Made by a program: the position numbers and the translations under genes. Below, piece after piece: positions 48,101 to 59,469 of a stretch of 64,000 nucleotides of DNA (positions within the stretch are counted from its first letter, which is position 1; each line of letters opens with the position of its first letter). A model generated the notes under the pieces. The model was not told where the DNA came from. It worked only from the letters and a program-made list of their open reading frames with translations, and made no database searches. Source of the DNA: Trematomus loennbergii (lineage: Eukaryota; Chordata; Actinopteri; Perciformes; Nototheniidae); contig JAAOOA010000461.1 of assembly GCA_012861695.1 (NCBI GenBank), forward strand, positions 154,001 through 218,000, written 5' to 3'.

Positions 48101-50378
48101 TCCCACCAACCTGAGCTGTGAGATATAAGGCAGACACTGCAGCAAAGTCCTCACTTCACTCTCTCCATCTGAGCAGCCTGTCAGCTCCACTTGTTTCTTC
48201 TCTGGTTGGAGTCTCAGCACTTCCAGCAGGATGGAGCTCTTTCTCTTGAGAGGTTTATGATCCAGACTGCAGGAACTGACTGGAGAACAGACTGTAATGA
48301 TGGAAGGACACTCAGGCCTGTTTCAGTCTCACAGTCCTTCAGGTGGGAGTACAGATCCAGCAGGAAATCACTGATATTCTCATAACCCTGTTTGTCAGTA
48401 AAAGGGAATGATGGATATGTGCACACTGATGATAACAGCTCCAGTGTCTTCTCTCCTGTCTGCTGCTCTCTCTCTGCTGCTGCACAGAACAGAGTCCCAA
48501 AGAACTTGACTCCACCTGAGAGTCATGAGTCTCAACCAGAACTGGAACAAGAATTGAACAGTTTGTTATCAGATGATCAACAGCAGAGAAAGACTCTGAT
48601 AGGAGTGTTTCTGCTAAATGTCTACAAATACCTGCAAGTGAGCATAACACAGTAAAGTCCATCAACCTCATATTGAAGTAACTATGCTGTTAAAAGGATC
48701 ATATCTGGATTTTGGAAAGCTTTCAGTAAATGAACCTTTCCACAACATGTGTCATCACTTAGCTCTTCTACTGACTCACAACACAGACACTAATCCTGTT
48801 CCTCAAATCACTTCTTATTTGCTTCCCAGTGATTCTGTTCACCTGAGGGGATTTTACTTTGTGAATGAGTTTTGTATGTAAAATGATATTCCCAATATAA
48901 TAATGTAAAAAGTGGAACAACAACATCTAGAGTCCCTATCATGTAGAAGAGAACATCACATCATGAAACTCTTCACTTTGCTCCTGAGATAATACACATG
49001 TGAATCAGAGTTTAGTAACACCTCCTCTGTCTCTGATGACTAGAAGTTAGGATTGTTCATGTGTCTGAAATCTGTATTTAAAGCTCACTAACAGTCTTTA
49101 GAAGTTTCATTAGAGTCAGTAAAGTTGAAGCTAGTATGTTAAAGAGGTAGATGAATGTAGTATTACTTGTTGTACCTTTATTCTTTTAATTGCTCTTTAT
49201 TTAAATTAAAACAGAGATATGTTAAAACGCTGATAGCAGTTTTATCAGCAAGTTTATTTATGTTTGTATGTGTCTTTATTTCTGAATGAGGCATGAGCAT
49301 GATGGTGCTGCTGTCTCAGAGCTTAAGTTCTCTCATTAGGATTCACATCATTTCATTATTCTCAAACTGGTAGAAGACTGTGGTTTCAAATAATGACTGA
49401 ACTGGCAAAGTCCTCACTTCACTCTCTCCACCTGAGCAGCCTGTCAGCTCCACTTGTTCTTCTCTGGTTGGAGTCTCAGCACTTCCAGCAGGATGGAGGT
49501 CTTTCTCTCTGAGAGGTCTATGAACCAGACTGCAAGAGCTGACTGGAGAACAGACTGTAATGATGGAAGGACACTCAGGCCTGTTTCAGTCTCATAGTCC
49601 TTCAGGTGGGAGTACAGATCCAGCAGGAAATCACTCTGAGGGTTCCTCTTCAAATAATAAGAAACTATGTCGGTTAAGGTTATTGTTTGATATGTGCACA
49701 CTGATAACAACAGCAGCAGTGTCTTCTCTCCTGTCTGCTGCGCTCTCTCTGCTGCTGCACAGAACAGAGTCCCAAAGAACTGGAGTTCACCTGAAGGTTC
49801 TGATGACTGAGGCACAAAACTGAAAACACAAGGAATCAATAGATTGTGATGTTAGGCTTCTATCAAATACAAACTTTTCTCCATCAGCTGTGGTTTAAAT
49901 TATGTTAAATTGAATATGCAGATTACCATTTACCTGAGCTTTGAGATAAGGCAGACACTGCAGCAAAGTCCGCACTTCACTCTCTCCATCTGAACAGCCT
50001 GTCAGCTCCACTTGTTTCTTCTCTGGTTGGAGTCTCAGCACTTCCAGCAGGATGGAGCTCTTTCTCTTTGAGAGGTCTATGGTCCAGACTGCAGGAACTG
50101 ACTGGAGAACAGACTGTAATGATGGAAGGACACTCAGACCTGTTTCAGTCTCATAGTCCTTCAGGTGGGAGTACAGATCCAGCAGGATGTTATACATATC
50201 ATAGTTAAAAGAAAACAGAGAGATGAGGTTGTTCACTTCATTGTGAACACTTTCTCTTTGAATGAGAGTAGCTGCTTTCAGGCATAAATCCAGAAACAGC
50301 TGCTTTTCTTGTCTCTTCAGTGTCTCATAGCATCGCTCCTGGTCCTGTAATCCTGGACCTCTGAGGGTCCTCCTGAAG
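45147..50378 (-). repeat. Tandem array of duplicated NLR LRR exons, unit 2
   Basis: Five related exons ending at 45,147, 46,655, 48,111, ~49,405 and 49,934. Relative to unit 1, about 730 bases are missing at 49,404/49,405. The deletion removes one exon and the 3' end and donor of the next, joining it straight to intron sequence. Confidence 0.86.
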
Positions 50379-51953
50379 CTGCATGATAACAAACACATGT
50401 GTCATTGCATGTACTATAGAACTGTATAAACTTTAAATGTAAAACAAAGTTACAGCTGTTAATACTGTGCTAATGTTAAATATCAAATGCAATTTCAATA
50501 TTTAATTCTCCACAGCTTTTGAAGAATTCTGAGAGAGTACAATTCTGGATGTCAACATAAGAGATCAAAGTTCAGATTCAACTGAAACAAAGAGCCCTGC
50601 CTGATTCTAAAAAAATACTGATGCAGTACTTACTTATTCAAACTATGTTTATTGTCTATTTATAGTTTTTAAGAATGCTGACTAATAAGTGTTAAAAAGA
50701 AAGGGTGAAAAGAAAATCTGCATTTAAATTGCTGCATTGAATAATATAAGACATACATCAAATCTGACCTAATTTCTGCTGTGATCAGGCTGAGTTTAAC
50801 CTTAACGCTGATCCACATTTCAGAATGCAATGAAGACTTTCCCACCAAAAAAACTAAGATTTAGATTTCAACATGCACACTTACACAAGGATAAAACTTA
50901 AGGCAGTGGTTCCCAAAGTGTGGGGGGGGCGTCACCAGGCAAATGAATGAGGCATGCTTGAGCTCACAGCTGCAACGCCGATTTGAGTATATCTGCAGCA
51001 AAAGGCAAGCCCACACCAGTCACTGAAAAGATGTGGTGGTTAAAGGTGTATTTTTTGTAAAAGAAAATGTTCAGGTTCCTTTCTATCTCTCAGGGAGCTG
51101 GTTTAGTGAGCTGCATCTCTTTCTCTCTCAGTACACACACGGCTGCTCGTTAAACACCCGTCAACTTTAGCGTAATGAAACCTATTCAAAGTTTTAGATC
51201 CAATATTGTTTGACCACCATTTCTGGTATTTTACTAAAGGTTGATAAAAACAATGTTTGTATCTGTTAAATTGGCTTGTGACTTGTTTTTTCAAAGAACC
51301 GGAATCTGAACCGGAATCTCTAAAATCCAAACGATCCCCAACCCTAAGTATTACACAGTTAGACTTTTAATGATTCCACTGTGAAGATGATTCGTCACTT
51401 TATTATGCATTTAGTTTTGTTAAATAAGAAGTTGCAGTTTTATAAATTATAATGTTTAAATAAATTCCAGTGAAGTTTGGAAGCTAAAGATGTGTATGTG
51501 GTTCGTAGGGGGGGGGGTGAATCCACCACACAGAAACATAAGCTTCATACCTGAGTGAGCTGACGTAGGGCAAAGCCTCTAGCAGAGTCTCACACAGACT
51601 GTGGCAGTCAGGGGTCTCCCTTTCCCAGTGGAGGCAGATTTTAACCTTCTCACTTATCTTCTGCAGGACTGTCACTGCTCTTTCAAACAGCTTTCTGTCC
51701 CCCCCACTGGAAGGTGCAACTGATTTCCATCAAGGCCAAGTAAGGTGATGTAGTCCATCTCCCCTTCGCTGAGAAGGAAGATCTCCCACAGCTGCCGTGG
51801 CAGAGAATCACACCTGCAATATGAAGAATAATCAGCTATCACTTTCTCATTACTTCTGTATATATATATTAAAGGTTACAACTTTGAACAATTCAATTCT
51901 ACCTAATTCGATGTGTTGTAACCTTAGCCGTAATAATAACTGCTCATCCATAC

Positions 51954-53581
51954 CATTGGACGTTTTGAAGGCATCCTAATAGTGGTCTCATTCCTTGTTG
52001 TGATATCGTGACGTCCTCAAGGTTCAGCCATATTTTCCTCTCCTTGGACTGAGTGATCACGTAGGCCACAGCACAGCAGGGGTAAGGATCGAGACTCTCT
52101 CCACTGAGGTTAAGACGATAGTCCAGTTTTTCCAGAAGGTCGATGCATGCTTCAGGACACTGGGACTCATGCAAGCACTGGCATAGGAACAGTATGCGCC
52201 CACTGTCCTCAGTATCAGGCTCATCGTTTTCACACAGACTAGGAAGGAATGTGGAAATCACTTTCTTGAAGAACCAGTTTGATGTATTCTTGAGCTCCTC
52301 AGCAGGAATCAGATACTCCATCAAACTAGGGCTCTCCTCAGTCAACAATCTACACATGTAAGGGATCAGATGTTTCATGTGTTTCTTCTCCTCAGTGAGG
52401 CATTGCTGAAAAACATTACTGATTAAATCTGGATTCTTCAAGAGCCACAGTGCTGCAAAAAACTCCTGCATTGTGTAATGGAGAAATGCACAGGTGGTTA
52501 TTCTCTTAGTAAGGGCGACTTTGATGGCAAGTTGTTTGAGCAAGGAGAGGACACAGCTGTCTCCAGAGGGACGTAGTGTCAGGTTCACAGTTTTTCCTTC
52601 AGTTGCACAAAAAGCAACCTCAGCCAAAGACAGTATCTCCTCACTCTTGCTTTCGATGAAGGTATCTAGATTAATGTATTTTGTGTTGCTGTTTCTTTTG
52701 AGGCAAAAACGGAAAATGTTGATGTAGATATCAGTTATACAGCAAGGCTTTTGAAAGTTCTCTGATATCTCAGATAAAAAGCATGCAGCCACCATCAGTG
52801 CATACATCGGTACATGGCAAAGCGTTAACAACTCCACGTTGCTCAAAACCCTCTCCTTTCCCTCACGTAGCATAGCAGATATGTATGTTTTTATGGTCTG
52901 CTCACTAAAGCCTTTCACTTCCACTCTGAGAAAGTCCTCAGAAGGAAGTCTTCAAGGTGGTCTTCATCATGGTCTGCAAGTCAAACTACCTTGGAGTCCT
53001 TAGCAAATCTTTTTTACAAGTCTCTGCACTACTGGTGAAGACAGATCTGTGATTCCATCAAAAATGAGTGTAACATTGTCAGAGTTATTCTTTATGTCCT
53101 GTAAGACCTCGTCTTTGCCTTCATCTGGCTCACTGAACTCATTGAAGAGAAGGTCCTCCAGGCTCTTGATGTTGGATATGTTTCTCATGTCAAAGTAAAA
53201 CATGTAGTTTAGCTCCTTGTCATCTTTTTCTGTCCAGAGTTTTAACATTTCATGAACGAGTGCTGTCTTTCCAATCCCAGACTTACCAACCAAGAGTATG
53301 TTCTTATCTGTTTTAAGCAGGTCACTGGGAGAAATGTCTGCTTTGTCCTTAGGGATGTAGGTCCCTAGCTTTTTAGAACGGCCCCACTTGCTTTTCTTGC
53401 TCTTCAATTTCTTTATTTTAGAGGCAGAAACACTTCCTTGTGTGTCCAATACAAGTGGCATGTACGACAGATCAGGCTTGTTGTTTCCTTCAAACAGATC
53501 TTTGTTTGCCGTCCAAAACGCTTTTGATATTTTTTGTGCTTTTGACTTCACTTTGCCTGGTAACGGTGGCACGGTGTGGAC
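51954..53581 (-). CDS. NACHT exon of NLR, unit 2
   Basis: One ~1,628-nt exon: Walker A GKSGIGKTAL near 53,255-53,290, Walker B-like LIFDGITDL near 53,045-53,075, then a long helical region with FLHYTMQEFFAALWLL (near 52,435-52,490), a motif typical of the NLR winged-helix/superhelical part. The exon ends with an LRR strand (KIWLNLEDVTI) and a donor CCAATG|GTATGG. The N-terminal linker before NACHT is Lys-rich and does not look like the FISNA domain of fish NLR-C proteins. Confidence 0.88.
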
Positions 53582-53740
53582 CTAAAATAAAAACAACAGT
53601 GAGTGAGTAAATATTGTAAATTGCATGCTGTACCCTCATACTAATAGTGGATGCATATTTCCAGATGACACAGCCCATCAAACATCAGCAATGAACACGT
53701 GACACACTTTCTATATTAGTTATATAACTATATTACATAC

Positions 53741-54170
53741 CTTGTAGGTAGTTGTTTTCTATTTGTGCGTCTTCCTTGAAAGGGAAGCAGCTGATCCAGT
53801 GGTGCAGGTCGAACGTCTTGCTCTCAGCAGAAGCTACAGTCTGTTTCTCAGGGAGAAGGGATGTCCTCCCCAGGGTCCTCTTCCTCGTCATGTCAATAAT
53901 TTCGAGGAATTCATAGCTGGCTGCTTCCCCCTTATCGGTTACAGAGTCTATAAGTTTTCTGTTTTTCTCGTAGTCATTCCCTGCTGCTTGTATTATGCAG
54001 ACCTCTTCGTCACCTAACACTCCTTGCTGTTCAAGTTCTCTAGAATCACTGAGTGATTCTTTAATGTTTTCACAAGATGGGTTCTGGCCCTCCTGACGTA
54101 CTCTACAGCTGACTGTGTTGTAGAAGCCATGTTTCATGACTTTGGTGTCTTCTGCTTCAACTTCAATGAT
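53741..54170 (-). CDS. CARD-like exon of NLR, unit 2
   Basis: Same exon as 33,229-33,653. The C-terminal half (ASYEFLEIIDMTRKRTLGR) is in a good frame here, while the first helices read in a shifted frame compared with unit 1 because of two nearby small indels. Confidence 0.65.
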
Positions 54171-54699
54171 CTAGAGAACAAAATAATGGTTGAATGAAAT
54201 GTAATATGAACTCTTTTGTTTAACATCCAAAAAATAACGTAAATCTGTAGATCTAAAAGGAATAAAATAAATTCAGGGCAGATAAGATACTAAAAAGTAC
54301 TTTTACCTCTTGTGCATGTTTTTCAGGTAACAACAAAACCCTATGTCATTTGAAGTGAATATTATTTCATAAATGTACAGTAACAAACCATAAGCTCTGT
54401 CCTGGGGAGTCCTCTGGACACTGTGGAGGTGGTGGGAGACAGGAGAAAGGAGTCCTCCCTGCTGGACAATGTCCCCCCCCCCTCCAGGACACCCTGTCCT
54501 CACCGTGCAGCTCCTTCAGCGACAGGCTGCTGTCCCGCGATGTCTCACAGGGAGAGAGAGAGAGAGAAAGAGACACCGCAGGTCCTTCCTTCCTGCAGCG
54601 GTCAGGCTGCACAACCACCACGGCCCCTGGTAGACCCCACACACACACACATATAACAAAGACTATTAAACTCCTGTTGTGCAATACTACTCATGTGCA

Positions 54700-54951
54700 A
54701 TATATATTTACCGTAAATAGCTGTGAAATGTATACTACCACCTTTTATACTTTCACCTGGCTGCTATATCGCTAAACTGTTATTGTTGCTGGATGTAGAT
54801 CTTGTAAATTGTGTATTCCTAGTATTATATCTTTAATATATATCATTTTGTTATGCATGCTTCTTGAGAGATATTAAGCTATCTTTGTCTCTTTGCTGTA
54901 ACAATAGTACATTTCTCCTCTGTGGGACGAATAAAGGAATTCTGATTCTGA
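54700..54951 (+). mobile_element. LINE/SINE-type 3' tail, unit 2
   Basis: Same element as 34,190-34,432, present before the segmental duplication. Confidence 0.55.
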
Positions 54952-56033
54952 ACACAGTCCAGGTCAATGCTGTTAAGGAAAACCGTTAGCTGTCTGTTAC
55001 AAGTACAAACTAGTATATTTACTTTAACGTTTATTACCCTTAAACCTCAAATACAAGGTACACATTTACAAATATGAGTTAATTAGTAGTATAATTTCCT
55101 TTTTAAATAAATAGGTATCTGTTAGCTTGGCAGTTTGTAAATCCATCAGTGACGTTATTAGAACCGTTAACTTTATGCTATATTGCTTAAAGCTACACAG
55201 TTAGCTAACTTATTACATCAAAAATATAACATTCTGAAAATACTTACAAATAAATGAGTGACGTACATCTTCTTTGGTTGTTTTTCGACGCAGGTAAAAC
55301 AATAAGACATCATTAACCCCCCATTAAACTGAATAAATTAACACTGTGAGTTCCGTCCGTTAACGTTTTGTTGGATAATGTTTCCGTTAGTACTGTCACA
55401 TCCGGCTGTTCCATTCAAAATAACCCTACAGGACGTGACAAAAGCAATTTATCACATTTTCTTCACAAATCAAACGTTATGGGCCATTTTCACAAGTTTG
55501 GTGCTGGATTAATGCTCTGCTCTGATACCTGAGATATATAATATCTATGTTTCTGATACACTTTGAGCATAGTTGGGAAATAAGTTAACTAAAACACACT
55601 GAAATCTTAAAACAGGGTGAAGAGCTAATAACTAAAGTAATACAAGTTGAAAACATAATGATCATCCACAGGTTGTGTCTTTAAATGAATGATTCCTTGT
55701 GCGATGATATCGGGAACACAAGAGTACTTGTGTGCTCTGTTCATATGAAAGATAGCTAAAACGCTGTTTGTCCTGTTCTTCTTTATTAAACTTACCTGTG
55801 TGGCACAGAGAGAGCTTCAGTGATTTCTCTCTGAGGTAAGATGTCAACGTTTTTCATGAATCCAACGGTACAGCTTCGTGCTCAATGTCTGAATCCTCCC
55901 TGGTTTGCATTACTTTCACTTTCGATGCACATCCTGTATGCACATTAACTCTGAATGCTCGGAGCGTCCTCTGATATCCACAAGATGCCACTATTGGACC
56001 AGAAAACAATCAAGTTGTTGAGCTGATACTTTA
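54952..56033. other. NLR 5' flank, unit 2
   Basis: Copy of 34,433-35,514. The putative exon at 35,276-35,463 is present at about 55,797-55,990 but has indels. No other feature seen. Confidence 0.45.
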
Positions 56034-56175
56034 AAAGTAGAAGTACTCAGATCTTGTACTTGAGTAAAAGTAGAAGTACTCAGATATTGTACTTGAGTAA
56101 AAGTAGAAGTACTCAGATATTGTACTTCAGTAAAAGTAGAAGTACTCAGATCTTGAGTAAAAGTAGAAGTACTTG
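56034..56175. repeat. ~31-bp minisatellite, unit 2
   Basis: Same repeat as 35,515-35,752, with about four copies instead of seven to eight. Confidence 0.93.
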
Positions 56176-56191
56176 TATACTAATATAGTAT

Positions 56192-56315
56192 ATATTTCAC
56201 ATCATTCATCCAGATCTGTAAAGTAACTAAATGTATTAAATACATGTAGTGGAGTAAAAGTAGACTATAATTTACCTCTGAACTGTAGTGGAGTAGAAGT
56301 ACACAGTTGCATAAC
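56192..56315. repeat. Truncated start of a third duplication unit
   Basis: About 120 bases match the start of units 1 and 2 almost exactly, then identity stops at the point where unit 1 continues with the retro-like AGTACTTTTG sequence. This marks the right breakpoint of the tandem array. The sequence beyond it is unrelated. Confidence 0.85.
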
Positions 56316-56635
56316 CCTTACGCAAAGAAAATATATTTCCCCATATATTAACTGTCAATATATTGCATTATTTTGTTTTCTGATTTACTGGTTAATTGAA
56401 AAGATTTAAAGGAAATCTTGCTGTTGGCTACACCAAGTGATACTGATTAATAATAAACATGAAAAACATATTTATTCATATCTACAAAATATATTGAAGA
56501 TATATAGAATAATATATTGTGTTAATATATTACAATATATTATATTGAATAATATATCGTAATATATGTGATATACATCAGTAATTGCCGCTTTCCATAT
56601 ATTGAGTAATATATGTAAATATATATAATATTGGT
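56316..56635. other. AT-rich unique sequence after duplication breakpoint
   Basis: Very AT-rich with many ATATATT words. Nothing coding. Confidence 0.5.
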
Positions 56636-56639
56636 TGTG

Positions 56640-56945
56640 TATATATATGTGAACATACATTTACTATATATTACATTATATGGACATGTACTATATATAT
56701 TCACAAATATATGGGGACATGTATGCACTATATATTCAGATTTATGGGGACATGTATGCAGAATATATTCACAATTATATGGGGACATGTACTATATATT
56801 CACAATTATATGGGGACATGTATGCGCTATATATTCACAATTATATGGGGACATGTATGCACTATATATATTCAGATTTATAAAAGACCATGTACGTACC
56901 ATATATTCTGAACATGAGTGCAATATATGTTCACAATGAGGAGAA
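56640..56945. repeat. ~35-bp AT-rich minisatellite
   Basis: About seven imperfect copies of a unit with ATATTCACAATTATATGGGG and ACATGTATGCACT. Some copies lack the TATGC part. Open frames across it are repeat artefacts. Confidence 0.88.
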
Positions 56946-56984
56946 ATGCATGTTCTGATAAAAAAAATCTTTCATTTCATTTCA

Positions 56985-57915
56985 AACCTTTATTTATGCA
57001 GGTGAATCCCATTGAGATCATTGATCTCTTTTTCAAGGGTGACCTGCTGCAAGTAGGTTCCACATGAATACATATAAACATAACAGAAAAACAAAAAAGG
57101 ACATCATACAGCATATTTACAGTGACTACAGTTTACATAGCTAGTAACATTTACAGGTTCCAACAGTTTCCGATTGGATATCTATCCTTGCTTTAAAAAC
57201 ATTTAGTGGAACCAAATTGCTCAGACTGTTCCAAGTTAGCGGAGCTGCGCATCTAAATGCTATCTTCCCTAAGACAGTCCTAGCAGTTGGCACATTTAAT
57301 AAAACCACAGCATTCGATCTCAGGCAGTAGCCACTTACAATTCGCCGTGAGATCAGGGAGCAGATGTAGGAAGGAAGTTTCCCTAACATGGCTTTGTATA
57401 TAAAAATGTACCAGTGACTGAGCCTCCGTACAGTTAGTGAAGGCAAACCTGCCCTTGCATACAGGGTACAGTGATGGGTTAATACTTTACAGTTTGTCAC
57501 AAATCTCAGTGCACTGTGATAGGCGGCATCTAACTTGACCAGGCAATTGGCAGGTGCATTCATATAGATCAGATCACCATAGTCCAGTACAGGTAAAAAG
57601 GTCACAGTGACTAGCCTTTTTCTGGCCTCAAGTGAGAAACAGGACTTGTTCCTGGAAAGAAACCTAGCCTAACCCTCAGTTTTTTAAGCAGGTTATTGAC
57701 ATGAAGTTTAAAAGTGAGACAATCATCAAGCCAGATACCAAGGTATTTGTAACAGGTAACCACTTCAAGTTTTATTCCTTGCGTAGTTACAATATCTAAA
57801 ACAGGCTCTGGTGTCTTTTTAGCTTTTGAAAAGAGCATTACCTTGGTTTTATCAACATTTAAAAGAAGCTTAAGCGCTGAGAGCTGAGTCTGAATAATGA
57901 GAAGCTTAATTTGTT
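56985..57915 (-). mobile_element. 5'-truncated LINE, 3' end
   Basis: The minus strand encodes the C-terminal part of a non-LTR reverse transcriptase: a YKYLGIWLDD motif (57,611-57,838) and then VLDYGDLIY (57,141-57,605), separated by a frameshift near 57,605. The 3' end at about 56,985 has a CCTTTATTTATGCAGGTGA box on the plus strand, common in fish LINE ends. The motifs fit the Jockey/L2/CR1/Rex1 group; the exact family is uncertain. Confidence 0.82.
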
Positions 57916-57984
57916 TTTTTCTATCAATGTGTAACAGTTATCAAAATACTCATTAAAAGAAGGACAAGGAAAGAATAAAAGAAA

Positions 57985-58560
57985 AGGCCTATAAACAACA
58001 CATTATGTAATGACTCAAGAACATTTTTATGTAATTATGTAATAAAACCCACATTTTGTAATAATCTGCTGCATTCTGTAACAGCCTGAACGCAATATAA
58101 AATAAATTCCCTGCATTTTGTAATAAATTATTACATTTTGCAATGGTTATTACAAAATGCGTGAGTTGCCCTTTTAAAAAACTGTAATATTCATTATGTA
58201 ACCATAACCAAACTGTAAATATATCCCAAAATTGATGTTGATATACATGTTGGCTAATGAATATGGTAACACTTGATCTAGTTTTGGCCAATGAAAGATA
58301 TTCTACTGAAATATTTTTAAATTATGAGTAAGGATGATTCATGGTTGAATAAATAAATAAACAGTTGTAATGTTATTGTTTGCAACTCATTTTGTAATAA
58401 CCACAGCAATATGTAATAATATATTTCAAAATGTGGCGACATGTATTACATATTTGCATTGAACTTGTTTACTACATAATGGGCAAATTATTACAAAAGG
58501 AGGTGTTATTACATAATGAAGGGAAAATGTATTACATTTTGTATAGGTATAGTTAATAAA
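57985..58560. mobile_element. Putative non-autonomous element with ATTATGTAATAA-type subterminal motifs
   Basis: The stretch is dense in TTATTACA/TGTAATAA and CATTATGTAA words in both orientations at both ends, with a normal AT-rich centre. Clustered subterminal repeats suggest a MITE of a cut-and-paste family. Ends and target duplication are not clear. Confidence 0.4.
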
Positions 58561-58599
58561 TGATGCATTGTTATTTCATACAGGGCCAAAAAGAGCAGT

Positions 58600-59080
58600 C
58601 TGTTATCCTATTTAACAATCTTGTTTTTTGTTTCACCTGGTGACAACTTTAAACATGAGCTGATCACTCATTAAAACAAGTCCGGAACAGGGCCAAAAAA
58701 ACAGTCTTGTACCCTATTTGATCGTCAATCTTGTTTTTTTCGTGCCTTTACTCACAAATTCTTGTGTTAATGGATGTTCTTATATCTGATGTCTTGGTCC
58801 CTGGATGGTGGTTTACTACAGCATCTGTGGAACAGAACAATTACAAATAATTAGAAGTTCACAAAAGACAGCAGGAATTATAACAATATCCATAATATCT
58901 ATATTAAAGCATGGGCTGGCTTGGTGAATAATGTGGGAATACAAATAGTGGAAGAATAGGCTTTGTACATTTTCGTCTGAGTGTGGCGCTACTGGTTGGT
59001 ATATTTTATGGAATTTGGACCAAGCATCTGCATCTGTAACAGTTCTGTTTAAAACTTTTTTAAATGTAATTGCATTCATC
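58600..59080. other. No supported gene
   Basis: A minus-strand 87-codon frame (58,816-59,079) is present but matches nothing I recognise. It could be a piece of a decayed DNA transposon. Confidence 0.35.
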
Positions 59081-59081
59081 T

Positions 59082-59467
59082 TTAAAGGTGGGGTAGGTAA
59101 GTTTGAGAAACCGGCTCGAGATACACTTTTTGTTATATTCCATGGAATGCTCTTAACATCCCGATAGCAATGAATATCTGAAGTGCTTTGACAAAAAATC
59201 CATAAAAAATATCATCTGTGGAAGCCGTGTACTGTAAAAAGCACACCAATCATTTTAGCCGGCCCGGCTGAAATGACTGGATGGCCTACCTGCCTGTCAG
59301 CCTTCCATCTGTGCACAAACTTATCTCGTGCCCTCATTGGTCATGTGCGCGTTCGTGTGTGTTGGAGGAGGGGCTCTGTAGGAAGTGGCAGATTTTTTCC
59401 GGCTGTGTATTTTCAAATTCTAGCGCACTCGAGCTGGTTTCTCCAAAATTACCTACCCCACCTTTAA
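59082..59467. mobile_element. TTAA-flanked MITE, Kolobok/T2-like
   Basis: Starts TTAAAGGTGGGGTAGGTAA and ends with its reverse complement. The inverted repeat extends about 40 bases to GAAACCGGCTCGAG / CTCGAGCTGGTTTC. TTAA duplication with an AGG start resembles the T2/Kolobok MITEs described in frogs and fish. The inside has no coding frame. Confidence 0.75.
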
Positions 59468-59469
59468 AA

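Larger units (their letters stand above)
41897..54170 (-). pseudogene. CARD-NACHT-LRR immune receptor (NLR), unit 2
   Basis: Exons in transcript order: 54,170-53,741 (CARD-like), 53,581-51,954 (NACHT), 51,813-51,551, 50,378-49,934, 49,819 to about 49,405 (3' donor lost), 48,631-48,111, 47,181-46,655, 45,661-45,147, 44,799-44,538, 44,432-44,179, ~44,089-43,843, 43,754-43,500, 43,109-42,808, 42,716-42,447, 42,175-42,092 and 41,963-41,897. It has one fewer array exon than unit 1. A 326-codon frame (51,944-52,924) covers the second half of NACHT to the first LRR without break. A 190-codon frame (53,000-53,572) covers Walker A and B. They are separated by several small deletions at 52,925-53,000 where unit 1 is intact. 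Other indels affect the CARD exon and the 302-nt LRR exon. Either a decaying gene or a gene with residual sequence errors. Confidence 0.86.
35767..56191. repeat. Segmental duplication unit 2 (ephx2-NLR amplicon)
   Basis: This is a direct tandem copy of unit 1 without the ~15-kb block that holds ephx2 exons 8-11, the retrovirus and the second exon 4-7 set. It holds minisatellite 36,032-37,358, ephx2 exons 1-7 (37,462-40,264), the NLR gene (41,897-54,170) and the right-hand minisatellite (56,034-56,175). Confidence 0.93.

Noticed and set aside
56631..56939. 102-codon frame rich in YIH/GDMY repeats
   Set aside because: Translation of the 35-bp AT-rich minisatellite.
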